Positions 24,870 through 35,683 of a stretch of DNA of 64,000 bases are shown here, one piece after another (positions within the stretch are counted from its first letter, which is position 1; each line of letters begins with the position of its first letter). The notes below the pieces were generated by a model, which saw nothing but the letters and a program-made list of their open reading frames with translations, did no database searches and had not been told where the DNA came from. A program made the position numbers and the translations under genes. The stretch covers positions 1,984,001-2,048,000 of the forward strand of contig NW_024104898.1 in NCBI RefSeq assembly GCF_003945595.2. Reading direction: 5' to 3'. The stretch is from Pipra filicauda (Eukaryota; Chordata; Aves; Passeriformes; Pipridae).

Positions 24870-25170
24870 GAACAAGGATTTTCATGTTCTCATTTTAATG
24901 ATGACAGACCAAATTAACACCACAGGAACAGTAAGGGTGAAGGACCACTTCCCAAACAAACTGCAGATGTTCTGTGAAATAAATCAACCTTCTTTTGGAG
25001 AAAAAGAAACTATTTCAACATTTAAACTAGTTGCTTGTAATTCTTAAATAGAAGGAGAGACTCTTGATGAACCTCAACTTTTTCATGTTTCATCAGTTTG
25101 TAAAGGAGGACCAAATAACATCTACTGTATGAAAGGATATAACAGGATTGCTAAAGAACTCTCTTAGCTT
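24870..25170 (-). other. MRPL14: MRPL14 3' UTR with ATTAAA poly(A) signal candidate
   Basis: Downstream of the stop codon the minus strand shows no AATAAA but has ATTAAA at 24899-24894, the commonest variant hexamer. Cleavage would then fall near 24870-24880, giving a 3' UTR of roughly 290-300 nt. The hexamer is seen; the cleavage site is inferred. Confidence 0.55.
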
Positions 25171-25537
25171 TCACACAAAGTTGCGGGCAATGGCCAATAC
25201 TTTGGAGAACTCGCCTTCTTTCCGTCGCAGGATATAGGGTATTGGTGTTTTTATCCTAGTCCCGATTGGATTTCCGTTATCTTCTATGAGTACCACATTG
25301 TTGGAATCAAACCTAGGTGTCATGGTGGGGCCAGGCATCTTGTGCCCTACAATTAAAGCTTTCTTCTTTTCTCCTTTGATAGCCAGGAGGATTTTATCTC
25401 CTACTTTGCCAACTCCGGTCTTGTTATACACGTGGATACATTTTGGTGGCCGGTGGTAGGACGTGTTCCCCAAGGCGCTGTTGTCCACCACTCGCACGCG
25501 GGTGAGTTTCTGTATTGCTCGGCATGCTCCAGTGGTG
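25171..25537 (-). CDS. MRPL14: MRPL14 main coding exon (3' coding exon)
   Basis: This exon supplies the last base of codon 25 through the stop at 25173-25171 (TGA after NFV), which is essentially the whole conserved uL14 domain. The acceptor AG lies at 25539-25538 on the minus strand, behind a strong pyrimidine tract. The reading frame stays open upstream into the intron to 25734. A simple ORF call therefore gives 187 residues with a false N-terminus. Confidence 0.96.
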
Positions 25538-27984
25538 CTAGCATAAGACAGGAAAGAATGAGAGACAGATCTCCTCAATAATCCTTGAGGAGAAAGGGCA
25601 AACTCGGCACAGAATCTTGTCATTACACAAACCACTCGGAAGGCGCCAGCAATAAATACATACCATATGGCTGACACATTGACTGCGTTCAATGTGCTCT
25701 TTGAAAGCCAGATGCTACTTTGGGCTTTGCACACTCGTCACTAAATGTCAAACATAAAACGACCGTTCTCCTCTGAAACACGACTAAAAGATGGCGTGAA
25801 GAGTGGCTTGCATTTCATGGGCTCTTTAGCAACTGCAGATGATTCAACTTCAATTTACAAGCAAAAAAATGTGCTTGCTTCTGTTACAAACAGCCTGCAG
25901 GAAGCTAAGACTCAAGTCAGGCTCTTTCAATCTTGTACACATTCCCCAGCAATAAGGACTTTTATGACCAATCTTCTTTTTAGTGAAGTCTGTGAGGGTC
26001 TCCCATTTTATTCTGCTCTCAGTAAGATCTCTGAGGACCTGCTGTGGCTGTGCTAAGCTGTCACCAACTAGAATCTAAGAGATCATCACCTTTCCCATGT
26101 GGGAGGAATCCAGAAAGATACAGTCTCTTCTGTATCTGTTTGCTCTGTGGGATTATCAGAAGCAAGGAACAACAGAAATAAACTGCACAATACTAGTTAG
26201 ATCTGACTCAGAATATGCTTGAGAACAGCAGGAATAAACTCCCTTACAGAAACCACTATTCTTCTATTCAGTGAGCTCAAACTTAAGTGATTTGTTGCTT
26301 CTCTTCAAAGGACACCCAAACACAGACCATTGGAAAAGCAGAAAAATCCTTTCTACTGCTAAACAACTGCTTTGCATTAAGGTATAGAAACATGCTGGCC
26401 AGAGCTGCAGGAATGCCAAACTGCTGTCAGCTGAACTACTCAGTCGACAGCATATGGAATCAACCTAATCATTCACCTTGTTTTTCAGAGCAGAAGCTTG
26501 TACAGTAAATAAAGACTAATAGGGACCATCATCCCTTCCGGAAGATGAAGGGCCTGTATTTGCAAAGCTGCCTAGAAGACAAGCACCAAACCTAGTGTGG
26601 ATGGACATGAGTTAAAGCAGATATTTTTACACACAGTGAGGGAAGGCCAGCTGAGTCAGTTTGTGTTAGTCTAACTGCTCCAGAGGTCAAGCGCTGCCTT
26701 ACAAGATCTGTTTTCTGCAGCAGAGGCATACCCCTGCTTTCCTGTCTCTCTCAAAAGTCACTCACCTCTGCAAGCAGCCACTCCCTCCCATTCCAACCAC
26801 TGGCAGGGACTGTGGTATACCACACTCTCCTCTGCCTGCTGTCTGTGGCTGCACAGCAGGGGAGACAGAAGGGAGGAGGCTGGAAAGGGAGAAGTGTTGT
26901 CACAGGAAGGAGAAGGGAAAACCTAGGTGGGACTGAGTGTCACACTTTGCTACACAGAAGTAGCAAAGAGCTATGCAGAGTACCTGCACTAGGAGTACCT
27001 TTTCTTCTTTCTTCATTTTTGCCGTGGGGAGCAAAACTCCACCCCAAAAGAAAGGCTTCCCCATTAAGAATGTTGAAGTCCTGCTTATCTCTATGGACTG
27101 GACTTCGCCTCAGTCTTGCTGTCTTTTATATATGTTTTAAATGTCTACTGGCCAATGCTCTCATGCAGCCCACTTACAGAGAAAGCCAGGAAGACTTGGT
27201 CACCTCCTCGAGTTAGCTCCTGGGACTATCACATAACCTAGCCCTGAGCATTGTCTTAATCGCCTCTCTAGACCACAGTCACGGGAATTACTATCCTCAT
27301 CCTTTAAACTGAAGTCCTCATCCTTCAAAGAGTTACATGCTAGAGATTCACCATACCAGATGAGTGTATTGTGGGATTAGGCTCTAAGCTTTGTACAAGG
27401 TACTGTAAAATATGAAGTCCATAAATTTAAGAAGCTTTAAATGCCTTGAGCCTGGAACAAGAAACTAAAGAAAAATAACAAAATACACACTGTTAAAGTA
27501 TGAGAAAGTAATTTTTCTGATTATTTTTGTTCTAAATAACTGTAAGGATAAACTCTTGAATAATTTTAAGGATGTAATTGGGTCTGCATCAGCAGGAGCT
27601 GGCTTTTTTGCACGTCCATCAGAAACACAGACACTTTCAACTTCTGCTTGCAGGCCCATGCATTGCTCTCAAATGCTTAAAAGCCTCCCTACATATGAAA
27701 ATGCAGAGTTCAGACTGCCAAGAATCTGTAAAAGTAGTGTTTGGGCCTACTTTTCAACCTTCAAGTGAAGGGACAACTCTGAGATTTTGTTTATTTATTA
27801 TATTATTCATTTGAATTACAAATACTGTATCTTATGCTTGACCTACTTAATAGCATCTCTTTCAAACAGGAAATGCTCTGAAGAAAACAAAAGCAAAATC
27901 TGAAGATTACCTGAACTGTCGCTGGAGCACAGCACTGCTTAGATGGGTTAAGGATAAAACCAATCGTCTATTGAAGAGAGCCAT
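25171..27984 (-). CDS. MRPL14: MRPL14, mitochondrial large ribosomal subunit protein uL14m (spliced CDS: 27984-27911 joined to 25537-25171)
   Basis: Core protein of the mitochondrial large ribosomal subunit; uL14 sits at the subunit interface in the matrix. Seen: the two coding exons join in frame to 146 residues plus TGA, close to the human length of 145 (recalled). Residues 1-25 are rich in Arg and hydrophobics with no acidic residue, as in a mitochondrial presequence, and RQF before S25 resembles an R-3 cleavage site. Residues 36-146 are the uL14 fold, with [11 protein letters not shown] at 39-49, [13 protein letters not shown] at 68-80 and [18 protein letters not shown] at 106-123, ending in NFV. 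The splice is supported by CAG|gtaatc (donor) and a pyrimidine-rich tttcctgtcttatgctag (acceptor); it recreates FSTTG followed by AIQK, as in mammalian MRPL14. The start at 27984 gives MALF, matching the mammalian MAFF-type start, and is preferred over the unspliced ORF that begins inside the intron. Identity is near certain; the exon 2 boundary is very likely. Confidence 0.97.
25538..27910 (-). other. MRPL14: MRPL14 intron between the two coding exons
   Basis: This 2.37-kb GT-AG intron has canonical ends. It contains short ORFs on both strands, the longest antisense one at 25745-26056, with no recognisable domain. A weak MIR-like stretch (cctcatcc(t)ttaaactgaag) lies near 27295-27320. No other gene is seen in it. 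Confidence 0.85.
27911..27984 (-). CDS. MRPL14: MRPL14 N-terminal coding exon (74 nt coding; exon 28003-27911)
   Basis: This short exon encodes [20 protein letters not shown] followed by QRQF and the first two bases of Ser25. Its acceptor is a good ctcttctttcttatgcag ending at 28004, and its donor is TTCAG|gtaatc at 27911/27910. The exon carries 19 nt of 5' UTR before the ATG. The peptide is a typical mitochondrial presequence. It aligns with the human start in MA-F, in a Ser/His/Val-rich middle and in the FSTTG junction. It is too short to be found by ORF length and was recognised from the splice sites and protein comparison. Confidence 0.9.
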
Positions 27985-29927
27985 GTGGATTCTGGTAACA
28001 AACCTGCATAAGAAAGAAGAGAATTATGAACTCTGGAAAATGGATGGAATTTGGTTTGCTTCCTTTCCTTTACGTGAATCACACACCAGAGCCTCAGCAC
28101 TTATTTAAAGGCTGCAATCCACAGCAGAGAGTGGCAGCAGCGCTCACAGCATGCTACAAAGCAGATCTACAACCTCTGCCTGACTTCAGGAGGCAGTGTA
28201 ATTCAGACATATATACTACAAAGCTGGATTCAGTATTACTGCATTGCAGTTTCCTATGCACAAAGGTAAGGGCCCTTCTGTGTGCACTGTGAATCATGTA
28301 AGAAGCAGGTTTAGAATTTCAGATGTAAACTAGTTTAGTGGCTGTGGTGTCCAGTAAAAGCCATCAAGATTACTTGTAAATGCTACCAGAGTTACCTACA
28401 AAAACAAGCAAAAATCCTGAGATACTCTGCAGACTGGCATCAGAGCTTTAAAAAAACATTTGCCAGACAAGAAGCAAGTCAGAGCTCTGCTGGTAAGGGC
28501 ACGCTCCCTCTTAGCATATAAAGGTGTTTAGCAGGCTGTCTTTGCAGACCACAGCATCACTGCTGCCAATCTTGCCCTGTTCAGGCTGCCTGGGGGAACA
28601 GTTCCCTGTAACTTTATAGTGCTCACTCAACCCAGAGCGAAACACCACCCCCGAAAGCAGCTGAGTTGGGTTACTCCGACTGAGTACCACACCCTGACTA
28701 CACCTGACTACATCTACAGCAGTTCCCTAACCTCATTCTGTCAGACTGACGGGGACCAGCTTGCATGCACAGTCACAAAGGCTTATCTGAACCTGGATCA
28801 CTTTCCCAGACATCATTAGGAAGCACTGACCCAGGTGGTTATGCTGGCAGATCCAAGTGAATGGAGAAAACATAGATCTAAAGCCAGTCCTCTTTCAGGC
28901 CAGCTCAGGTACAGCTAAGACTTTGCACCTGACTGTAACTACTGTCATGTGACAGTACTGCTGTGACCTTGGCAGTGTAACCAACACAGACATTGCTTCT
29001 CTCCTTAAAAATCCATTGACCTCATATCTCTCTTTGCCAGTTCTGATGAGTTTTGGGCCAAACTATAGCAATACATCATAAAGCCATTTTCTTGACTTTT
29101 ATTTTAAAAACAAAGCTTAGCTTCTTTAGAGAGAAGAAACTAACCAGAGCCTTGTGACAGACGATGCCACAGCTCTTCTTATTACAACCAAGTCCAGCCT
29201 AAATCTTCACTCCCTCTTTCATTTTTTTTTCCTCCAGTGCATTTGCTTACTTGGCAGCTTTTCTACAGAACGAGTGTTACCTGAGAGCAAGATGAGAAGC
29301 ATGAGAGATGTGCACCACAGCAGCTTTGAGCAGCATTTCCTGAGCAAAGCACACGATGTGTGGCAAACCATCTCGCCTGTCTTGCAGGCAGGTTTGGAAG
29401 AGAACAGCAACAGCCAAAGCTTAGATTTATTTACTAAACAAAGCCATTTTTCTGTGGGGTAGATCACCAAATGAGTTCAGGGCTTTCCCACACTGTCCCC
29501 TCTCTGAAATGAGACTCCAAGAAGGCTGTGTTTATGCCACAGTTCCTTACCTAGCTGCATGATCCTAATGACAGCAAGGCCCTGGGGCATTTAGAGTTCT
29601 TCTGCCAACCAAGGTCCAATACCTGGGCCTTGCTGCTGCTTGGATTTCTGAGCAAATTCAACTCTGTTGACTTGCTTAAGCCCACAGTCTGCCTTTGTCT
29701 TGTTCTGCTCTTGGGTGTACTGTCTCCCCATATGAAATTCAAATCCAGAAGGTAATACTGCTCCTACCTCCTCGAGAATCACACTGAGTATTTGGATCCC
29801 CATACAAAACCCAAACAAGCAGCAGCAAGTCAGCCTCTCTGGTGTCCTTGATGGGTGCTTCTTGGGGAGTCCAGCTGCTACTGTCACCTGTCTCTATTTT
29901 CCTGGCAGGCAAGGTGGCCTTAGTGGC

Positions 29928-29957
29928 TGGAGAGGATGGGTCTGCTCATCCTCTCCA
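29928..29957 (+). repeat. Perfect 11-bp hairpin, 8-nt loop, beside TATATAAG
   Basis: TGGAGAGGATG (29928-29938) and CATCCTCTCCA (29947-29957) are exact inverted repeats. TATATAAG follows immediately and then CCAATAGGAGAGG, which repeats part of the arm. It is intronic in MRPL14. Confidence 0.7.
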
Positions 29958-30584
29958 CTATATAAGACCAATAGGAGAGGTCTGCTGGCTCATGGCAAGG
30001 CACGCACAGGCACATGCTGTCAAAGGGACAGCAACATCAGGACCAGCATAGCTAGATACGCTAAAGGCACATCTAAAATGTCCTAAAGTGCTGCTTAAAC
30101 TCTGAACTCTCTCCTCGTTCCTGGGTGGAGTCACTGGTTTTTTCTACCCTATGGCAGCAGTGAAGGTTTGAAGTTACAAAACTACCAGGAGAAGCATCAA
30201 GAGCATTAAATGTCTAAGGACTGTTTATTTTTCCAGATGACTCAGTACCCCTTTCTTAGCTAAGAATTATTTCTCGGCACGTTAGGATGTGTCACAAGCT
30301 AAGAAACTTCACATGATTGATTATTTGGTATGAAGCATCCTGTTAGGAACTTAGTAAACAGGGGGGATGCTTCCAATTAGCAGGAAGGTTCAGGGTGGAG
30401 GGAAGAGAAAAATGCATCTGTGGCATGGAGTACAGCATTCAAAGGTGCAAGTGGGTTCACAAAGAATGAGTCATAACTTCAGCTATCATAACATGCCAGT
30501 TTCCTTTCTAGAACCGAACAGCCAATAGTTTGGGTCTGTCTCCAGGTGCTCCTCAACCAGACCCAGTCCCAACTTGCTCCCTCT

Positions 30585-30632
30585 TGACCTTGATCTCTCC
30601 TGCCCCCAGTTTTCCCCTCTGTGAAGTGGCTA
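30585..30632 (+). mobile_element. MIR/CORE-SINE-like fragment
   Basis: GACCTTGATCTCTCCTGCCC then CCAGTTTTCCCCTCTGTGAA then GTGG resembles the MIR core and its CAGTTTCC-CTGTAAAATGG end. It is an ancient, weak match inside the MRPL14 intron. Confidence 0.4.
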
Positions 30633-31130
30633 ATTACTAAATAACTAAACTCCAAAGGGCACAGAGGCCCTTCACTCTGTCACACTCGGTGCTGCCACAC
30701 GAACACTCCAAGGTGGTGCCAAAATTAAAGAGCCTCTATAAATTGATGACAGCCATCGGCCCCAGCGCTCCTGGTGCTTTTCTCCTTCCCAGTGCACATG
30801 TTGCCTCACACCAGTAGGCCTTAAAAAGGCTCAGAGGCTGCACTTAGCACAGGCACGGGGAATGCATGTGACTCGAGTATGCTTCTGAAGGTGGCTCTCC
30901 CCAGGTCATCAGGTTTCAGTGCTCAGGGACGTATGGGAAGAGTAACACCTTAACCTTCAAGCACAGGAAAATTTGCAAGAATTCCCAGTAGTCTTGCCCG
31001 GGAGTATTGCCCCTGTCAGTATTGCCCAAGTGATACAGGAGTGCAGCCCACAACACCCTGGGACAGGCAAAACACCACCACTGCTTAGTACTTAGTCACT
31101 AATACATCCCAGACCAAGGATTTATCTTGG

Positions 31131-31200
31131 AAGGGACTTTTGGAGGTCACCTAGTCCAATCTCCTGCTCAAGCAGGATTAATTCCCAAGTTGTTCATGCT
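31131..31200 (-). mobile_element. CR1 LINE 3'-end fragment
   Basis: TTGGAAGGGACTTTTGGAGG, then TCACCTAGTCCAATCTCCTG, then CTCAAGCAGG is the familiar CR1 antisense signature. The fragment lies in the MRPL14 5' intron and reads in the same direction as MRPL14. Confidence 0.8.
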
Positions 31201-34124
31201 AGGCAAAGGCAGTATTTAAATGGACACTGTCCTCAAATGAGAGGCCTAACACAAAGATTGATATAACATTGACCACTCATAGCTGCACCAAAGCAGTGAT
31301 AAAGAACTGTGCAGAGAAACCTCTCTCCCAGTTCCTACCCTGCTGCAGTGGCTCTATCTCATAGTTAGACTAATTTTTTTAAATCAGCATCACAGAGACA
31401 CTTGGCCCCTCTCCATATATCTGTTAAAAGTTAGCACAGACCTCAGACAAGAGCTCAGAGTAAGATTCGGAAAGGGGTGAAGAATTTGTTAATCAAATAT
31501 TCACTAAAATGACCCAATTTCTACTTCATTAAATAAGTCTGAGTACACAATAACCTGCTGCGGTAAACACTCTCTTCTCAAGGGCCCTTCAGTCTTACTG
31601 CATTAAATGCAACAGACTGACATCGAATTCCAATACTGCACAACAAAGAACTCTTCACCAGTTATAAACCTCTGGAAGTTATTTATCCACTGCACCATTT
31701 TGAAGTGCTAAAGCTATCACCTTCACTATTTTTTCTTGATATTAAAGAGCTAACTTATATTTACTGCAATTTTTAGTTGTTTTTGAATGGAGAAATTCTG
31801 GAAAACTTCATCCTAGCTAACAGAATTGGGCCGCATACAGTATTTTCGTCAAATGTGTGCAAACACATGAGTAGATCACCTCAGGGAACTGATATAAAGC
31901 AAGGGCATCTTCCAGATAAGGAGAGCAGGATTACGTACTCACTTTGAATGAACATCAGGGCACACAGTACGAAGAAAGGAAGACCTGTGTCCCCCCATCA
32001 CACATTTCCAGCACCTCCCTTATGCTGGCTTTAGCACTTATGTAAATCAGACAGTTTTCAGCTAGATCAGTTCCCTGATCCAACTCAACCTGTGGCCACG
32101 TGAATGCTGGTGGCAAAACACAAGACTGGGACTTCTCCTTTCACTGCCAACCCAGGCTTACGTGGTGACAGTATCTCCAAAGAAACACAAGGAGATTTGG
32201 ACAAGAAAAGGACCTCTTTCATTAGAGCACAAACACCAACGTGCTTCACAAGAATGGTCTGCATGAATCTGCACTACTAACACGGCCATGGGAGCACTGA
32301 AAAGGTCTGTGTCTGAGCACTCAAGAGGCCAGTGCAACAGCTCTGACCAAGGTCTTATCAGTGGCGCATATCCTAAAAACCATTCCTACCCTGCCTGCAT
32401 CCTAGGGTGAAGGCAATTTTAAAGAGTGCTGTTGCCTAGCAATCGAGTATTACTTTCCTTTTTAATCACAAGTTTGGAAACTGACACCTGCTCCCTATAT
32501 TCCCAAGACCTGTAGTTCCATAACCATTCGGCTATTTCTTTTCCTTCTTTCTGCTAGTAACTCATCCACAAAAATAGGCCCCATGGAAAACCAATGGATG
32601 TTGCAAAGCAAATGCTGAGGCCTACTACCCAAGAGCCTGCTGTCAAATGCACAAAATAAACCAGGGAAAAATATTCTTCACTTTAATAGTAGTAGCCCGA
32701 TCTGCACAAACAGTGGGGACCAACATCACCCTTTATCCTTCTAAAAGACCAAAACAGACATACTCCAGGCACCGTAAAGATTTGAACTGCATCTGTCATC
32801 CATCATTAAAACACAGGAAATAACCCCAAGACAGTACATGCAATGCAAATACCTAAACCCCTACTCTGCCACTGCAGGTTTATTTATAGACCAGCTGCCA
32901 GGGTGAACTACAAATGTGAACTAAAGGACTCAATCCATTCACAGCTCTCCTCATAAAGGAAACAATGTGATTAAGGGCTGTGTGTTAAAAATACACAAGC
33001 TATTCATTACCAAGACATAACTGGCTTTACATTAATGACAGACAAATAGGCCAGGAATCACAAAGAGGAATTAAGTCTTTTTTAACTCTGTTTATGAATA
33101 GGATTAGCTATTAAACAGGATATTTATTGATCCAAGCTACCATCAGAAACTCATTATAGGTACATGTGTTAACAATTTGGAAGCAAAACAAACCTCATTT
33201 TCCAGACGATAATCAGGAATGGCAGATAAAAAGAGATCTGAATACCTTTAAAAGAAAACGTACTTTTGATATTTTAAGTATCCAGAAGTCCCAACTTTTG
33301 TAAAGTAATTATGGCACTTACTGTTTTAGTATTCAAACACCTAAAGCCATTCTATATATTCATATTCACAGCACTGTACTAAAATAGGGAGGGATTATTC
33401 CCAGTGCACCACCACAAAATTAAGCTACGGAGAGGACAACTGCCTGTGCGAAGTCAAAGGAAATGAGCTGCAGAGCAGGTGCTGGGTTAACCCCAGAGGC
33501 TCTGCTCAGGTGTGATCTGTGGGGCTCAAGGTGAAGCCCAGAAAGGTCCCTCTCTGCCTTTGGAATTACATATGAATTCAGAGAACTAGCCACACTCCCA
33601 TACCTTAATGCTGCCCACAAATGTATCTTTACTAGTTTTAGAAGTACTGAGGTCTCAAGAACAGGACAATGGTGGAAAGCCACAAGCTCAGATTCTGTTC
33701 CTGGCCCTGACCTGCGTGACCACGAACCAACCAGCAAGGTGCCCAGATAGCAGTAACCATGCTGGGGGGAGCTGGGGCAGGAAGAATGACACAAACAAGA
33801 AGGAAGAGAAGGTGGGCAGCTGTGGCTCAACCATAAAAAAAAAGTCAAGAACCCCTGACCTAGGCTAGTTGTTCACAGAACAAAGAGCAGCAGTGGCTCT
33901 GGGCCTCCCTGATAAAGCTACACCAGAAAAGCATGCCTAATAATGACAGAGCTCAGGCTTAAGAGGAATCTGACCTGGAGACAAAGGCATGTTTGCATCG
34001 CAAGGCAGCACAGAGCTACCTGCAGCTTTGCTGGCACAAGCCTCGTTTCTCACTCAGAGACTTCCCAAAACGTGAGAAACTTCCCTAAACTCGGTTTCTC
34101 TCCTTCCAAACAAGACCCTCCCAG

Positions 34125-34156
34125 GTAAGCCTGGAGAACTCTTGAACCAGGTAAGT
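34125..34156 (+). other. Tandem perfect 5' splice sites on the plus strand
   Basis: CCCAG|gtaagc has its intron start at 34125 and ACCAG|gtaagt at 34151, only 26 bp apart and about 0.7 kb left of the CpG island. They run opposite to MRPL14 and towards the rightward gene. They could be alternative donors of an upstream first exon; no promoter was recognised just upstream. Confidence 0.3.
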
Positions 34157-35029
34157 GAAGACAGCTCAGATGAGCATCTCTCTACTGCTGTTAAAAAGGC
34201 TGGCTGCCCACCTGCCTTTACTACAGAATTATTCACACTTTTAAGAAATCTGTCACACATTCTTCTCCCTCAAATTGCCTCCCCTTACTCACAGGACCCC
34301 CAAAGGAGCTTTTTGGAGAACAACCAGCAAAGCACAGAGTAGTGCCCACACTTCCCGAGTCCCCATGCCACAACGCGAGTAAATGCCACACTTGTCAGGA
34401 CACAGGAATTTCGGTCCTAACTTTGCTGCATGACTACTCATACCCACATAAGCCTAACTCCAGCAGTGCAGCCCCACATGAATTCTGAGCAAAGAAACTC
34501 TACTCTCTGAAGGACAAACGAGCAGGAGTTTCAGAATTGGGTTTTCCTCCTCCCTCCCCCAGGCCATACTGCTAGGGCGTGGACTGCAGCCCAAGGGAGC
34601 ACAAGGTGCTGTTTTCAGTCATGCCATCTGCAGAGCGCAAGCGACACAAGGGCTCCAGGCTCGGCACAGCCCAGGCTCCGGCTCCCAGCTGCTTTCTCGC
34701 GGTGTCACCACTCTGCTGCGTCACGTGCCACTCAAACTTGCCCCGTGCATCTTCGGGGAGAGAGTTTCTCAATCCCTTCAGAGCAGCAGCCCACGCTCAG
34801 GGTTTACACGTTCCAGGCTCTGTGCACAGAGCATCAGGGACACCCCGCAAGAGGCTCCCTACGAGGGGCGGGCGGCAGGGCCGGGACGCGGGGGCAGGCA
34901 GGGCCCGGCCAGCCCCGGCGCCGCAGAGCATACAGGCGAGCATGGCCACGGCACAGCCCCAGCGCCCGGGGGCTGAGAGGGGCTGTCCGCGCCCCGAGAG
35001 GCGCGACCGCAGGGCCGGGTGAGGGCCTG

Positions 35030-35039
35030 GCGCAAGCGC
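35030..35039 (+). promoter_or_regulatory. NRF1-like site (GCGCAAGCGC)
   Basis: This palindromic-half match to the NRF1 core has A in place of the central pyrimidine. It lies 211 bp left of the perfect site, inside the same CpG island. It is weaker evidence on its own but consistent with NRF1 control. Confidence 0.4.
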
Positions 35040-35249
35040 CGGAGGAAGGCCAGCGCGCCGGGCCAGGCGGGCCCAGCACTGCCCCGTCGCTGGGCCCCCC
35101 CTTCTCCCGGGTACCGGCCCTGCCAGGCGCTACAGCACCGCAGCGCGCTGCGCTTCGCTCCCACCGTCCCGTCCCGTCCCGTCGTTCCCGGGGTCACCGC
35201 GCGCACCTCCGACGGGAGCGCGCGCCCTGCCGCCGACCGCAGCCCGCCG

Positions 35250-35261
35250 CGCGCACGCGCG
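35250..35261 (+). promoter_or_regulatory. NRF1 binding site, perfect YGCGCAYGCGCR consensus
   Basis: The sequence CGCGCACGCGCG fits every position of the NRF1 consensus. NRF1 is the classic activator of nuclear genes for mitochondrial ribosome and respiratory functions, so it fits a promoter for MRPL14. A second, one-mismatch site (GCGCAAGCGC) lies at 35030-35039. Confidence 0.7.
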
Positions 35262-35394
35262 GCACCGCCCCCCGCGGCGCTGCAGGGCCGGCGGCTGCGG
35301 GTCCCGCCCCCGCCGGGGCCCCGCCCCCGCCGAGCGCAGCCGAGCCCCGCCGGACCGAGCCGAGGCGAGCCCCGTCGGACCCAACCTAGCGCAG

Positions 35395-35492
35395 TCGGGC
35401 AGTCGCCGCTCGCTGCCGAGCGCGGCGGGGGGCAGCGCGGTACCGCAGCGCCCGGCCCAGGGGGAGCCCGTCCGCGCCTGACACGGCCGCCG
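35395..35492 (+). other. Putative non-coding first exon of the rightward gene, probably TMEM63B (5' edge unknown)
   Basis: The plus strand shows a good splice donor, GCCG|gtaagcga, with the exon ending at 35492, inside the CpG island and pointing away from MRPL14. No ATG with a long frame precedes it, so the exon would be 5' UTR. Assignment to TMEM63B (an OSCA/TMEM63 mechanosensitive cation channel) comes only from the conserved head-to-head order with MRPL14 in mammals; no TMEM63B coding sequence was found here. The 5' edge is a guess. Confidence 0.45.
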
Positions 35493-35674
35493 GTAAGCGA
35501 GCGGGGACCTGCGGCACGGCTGGGGGGCGCGGCTGCCGCGGCTCCTCTAGGCCTGGCGGGGGCTTGCCGGCGGGGGACGGGGGGGGCGGTCGTGGCGCCG
35601 AGGCCGGGCCGGGCCGGGCCCCAGAGCCGATGCGCGGAGCCCTTGTCGGGGGCGGCGGGGCGGGGGGCGTCGCT

Positions 35675-35683
35675 GCCATCTTG
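35675..35683 (+). promoter_or_regulatory. YY1 motif (GCCATCTTG)
   Basis: GCCATCTTG is the reverse of the CAAGATGGC YY1 core, which is common just downstream of transcription starts in TATA-less CpG promoters. Here it sits about 180 bp inside the putative first intron of the rightward gene. It could mark an alternative start or an intronic enhancer. Confidence 0.5.

Larger units (their letters stand above)
28004..34860 (-). other. MRPL14: MRPL14 first intron (5' UTR intron), approximate right edge
   Basis: The exon at 27911-28003 begins behind a good acceptor, so at least one non-coding exon must lie further right, most plausibly in the CpG island at 34.86-35.99 kb. I could not fix that exon's donor: several weak minus-strand candidates exist near 35.1-35.4 kb. 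The interval holds a CR1 scrap at about 31.13 kb, a MIR-like stretch at 30.59 kb, a perfect hairpin at 29.93 kb, and tandem plus-strand splice donors at 34.12-34.15 kb. No coding exon was recognised. Confidence 0.65.

Noticed and set aside
25745..26056. 103-codon plus-strand ORF antisense to MRPL14
   Set aside because: It lies in the MRPL14 intron and has no known domain or promoter.
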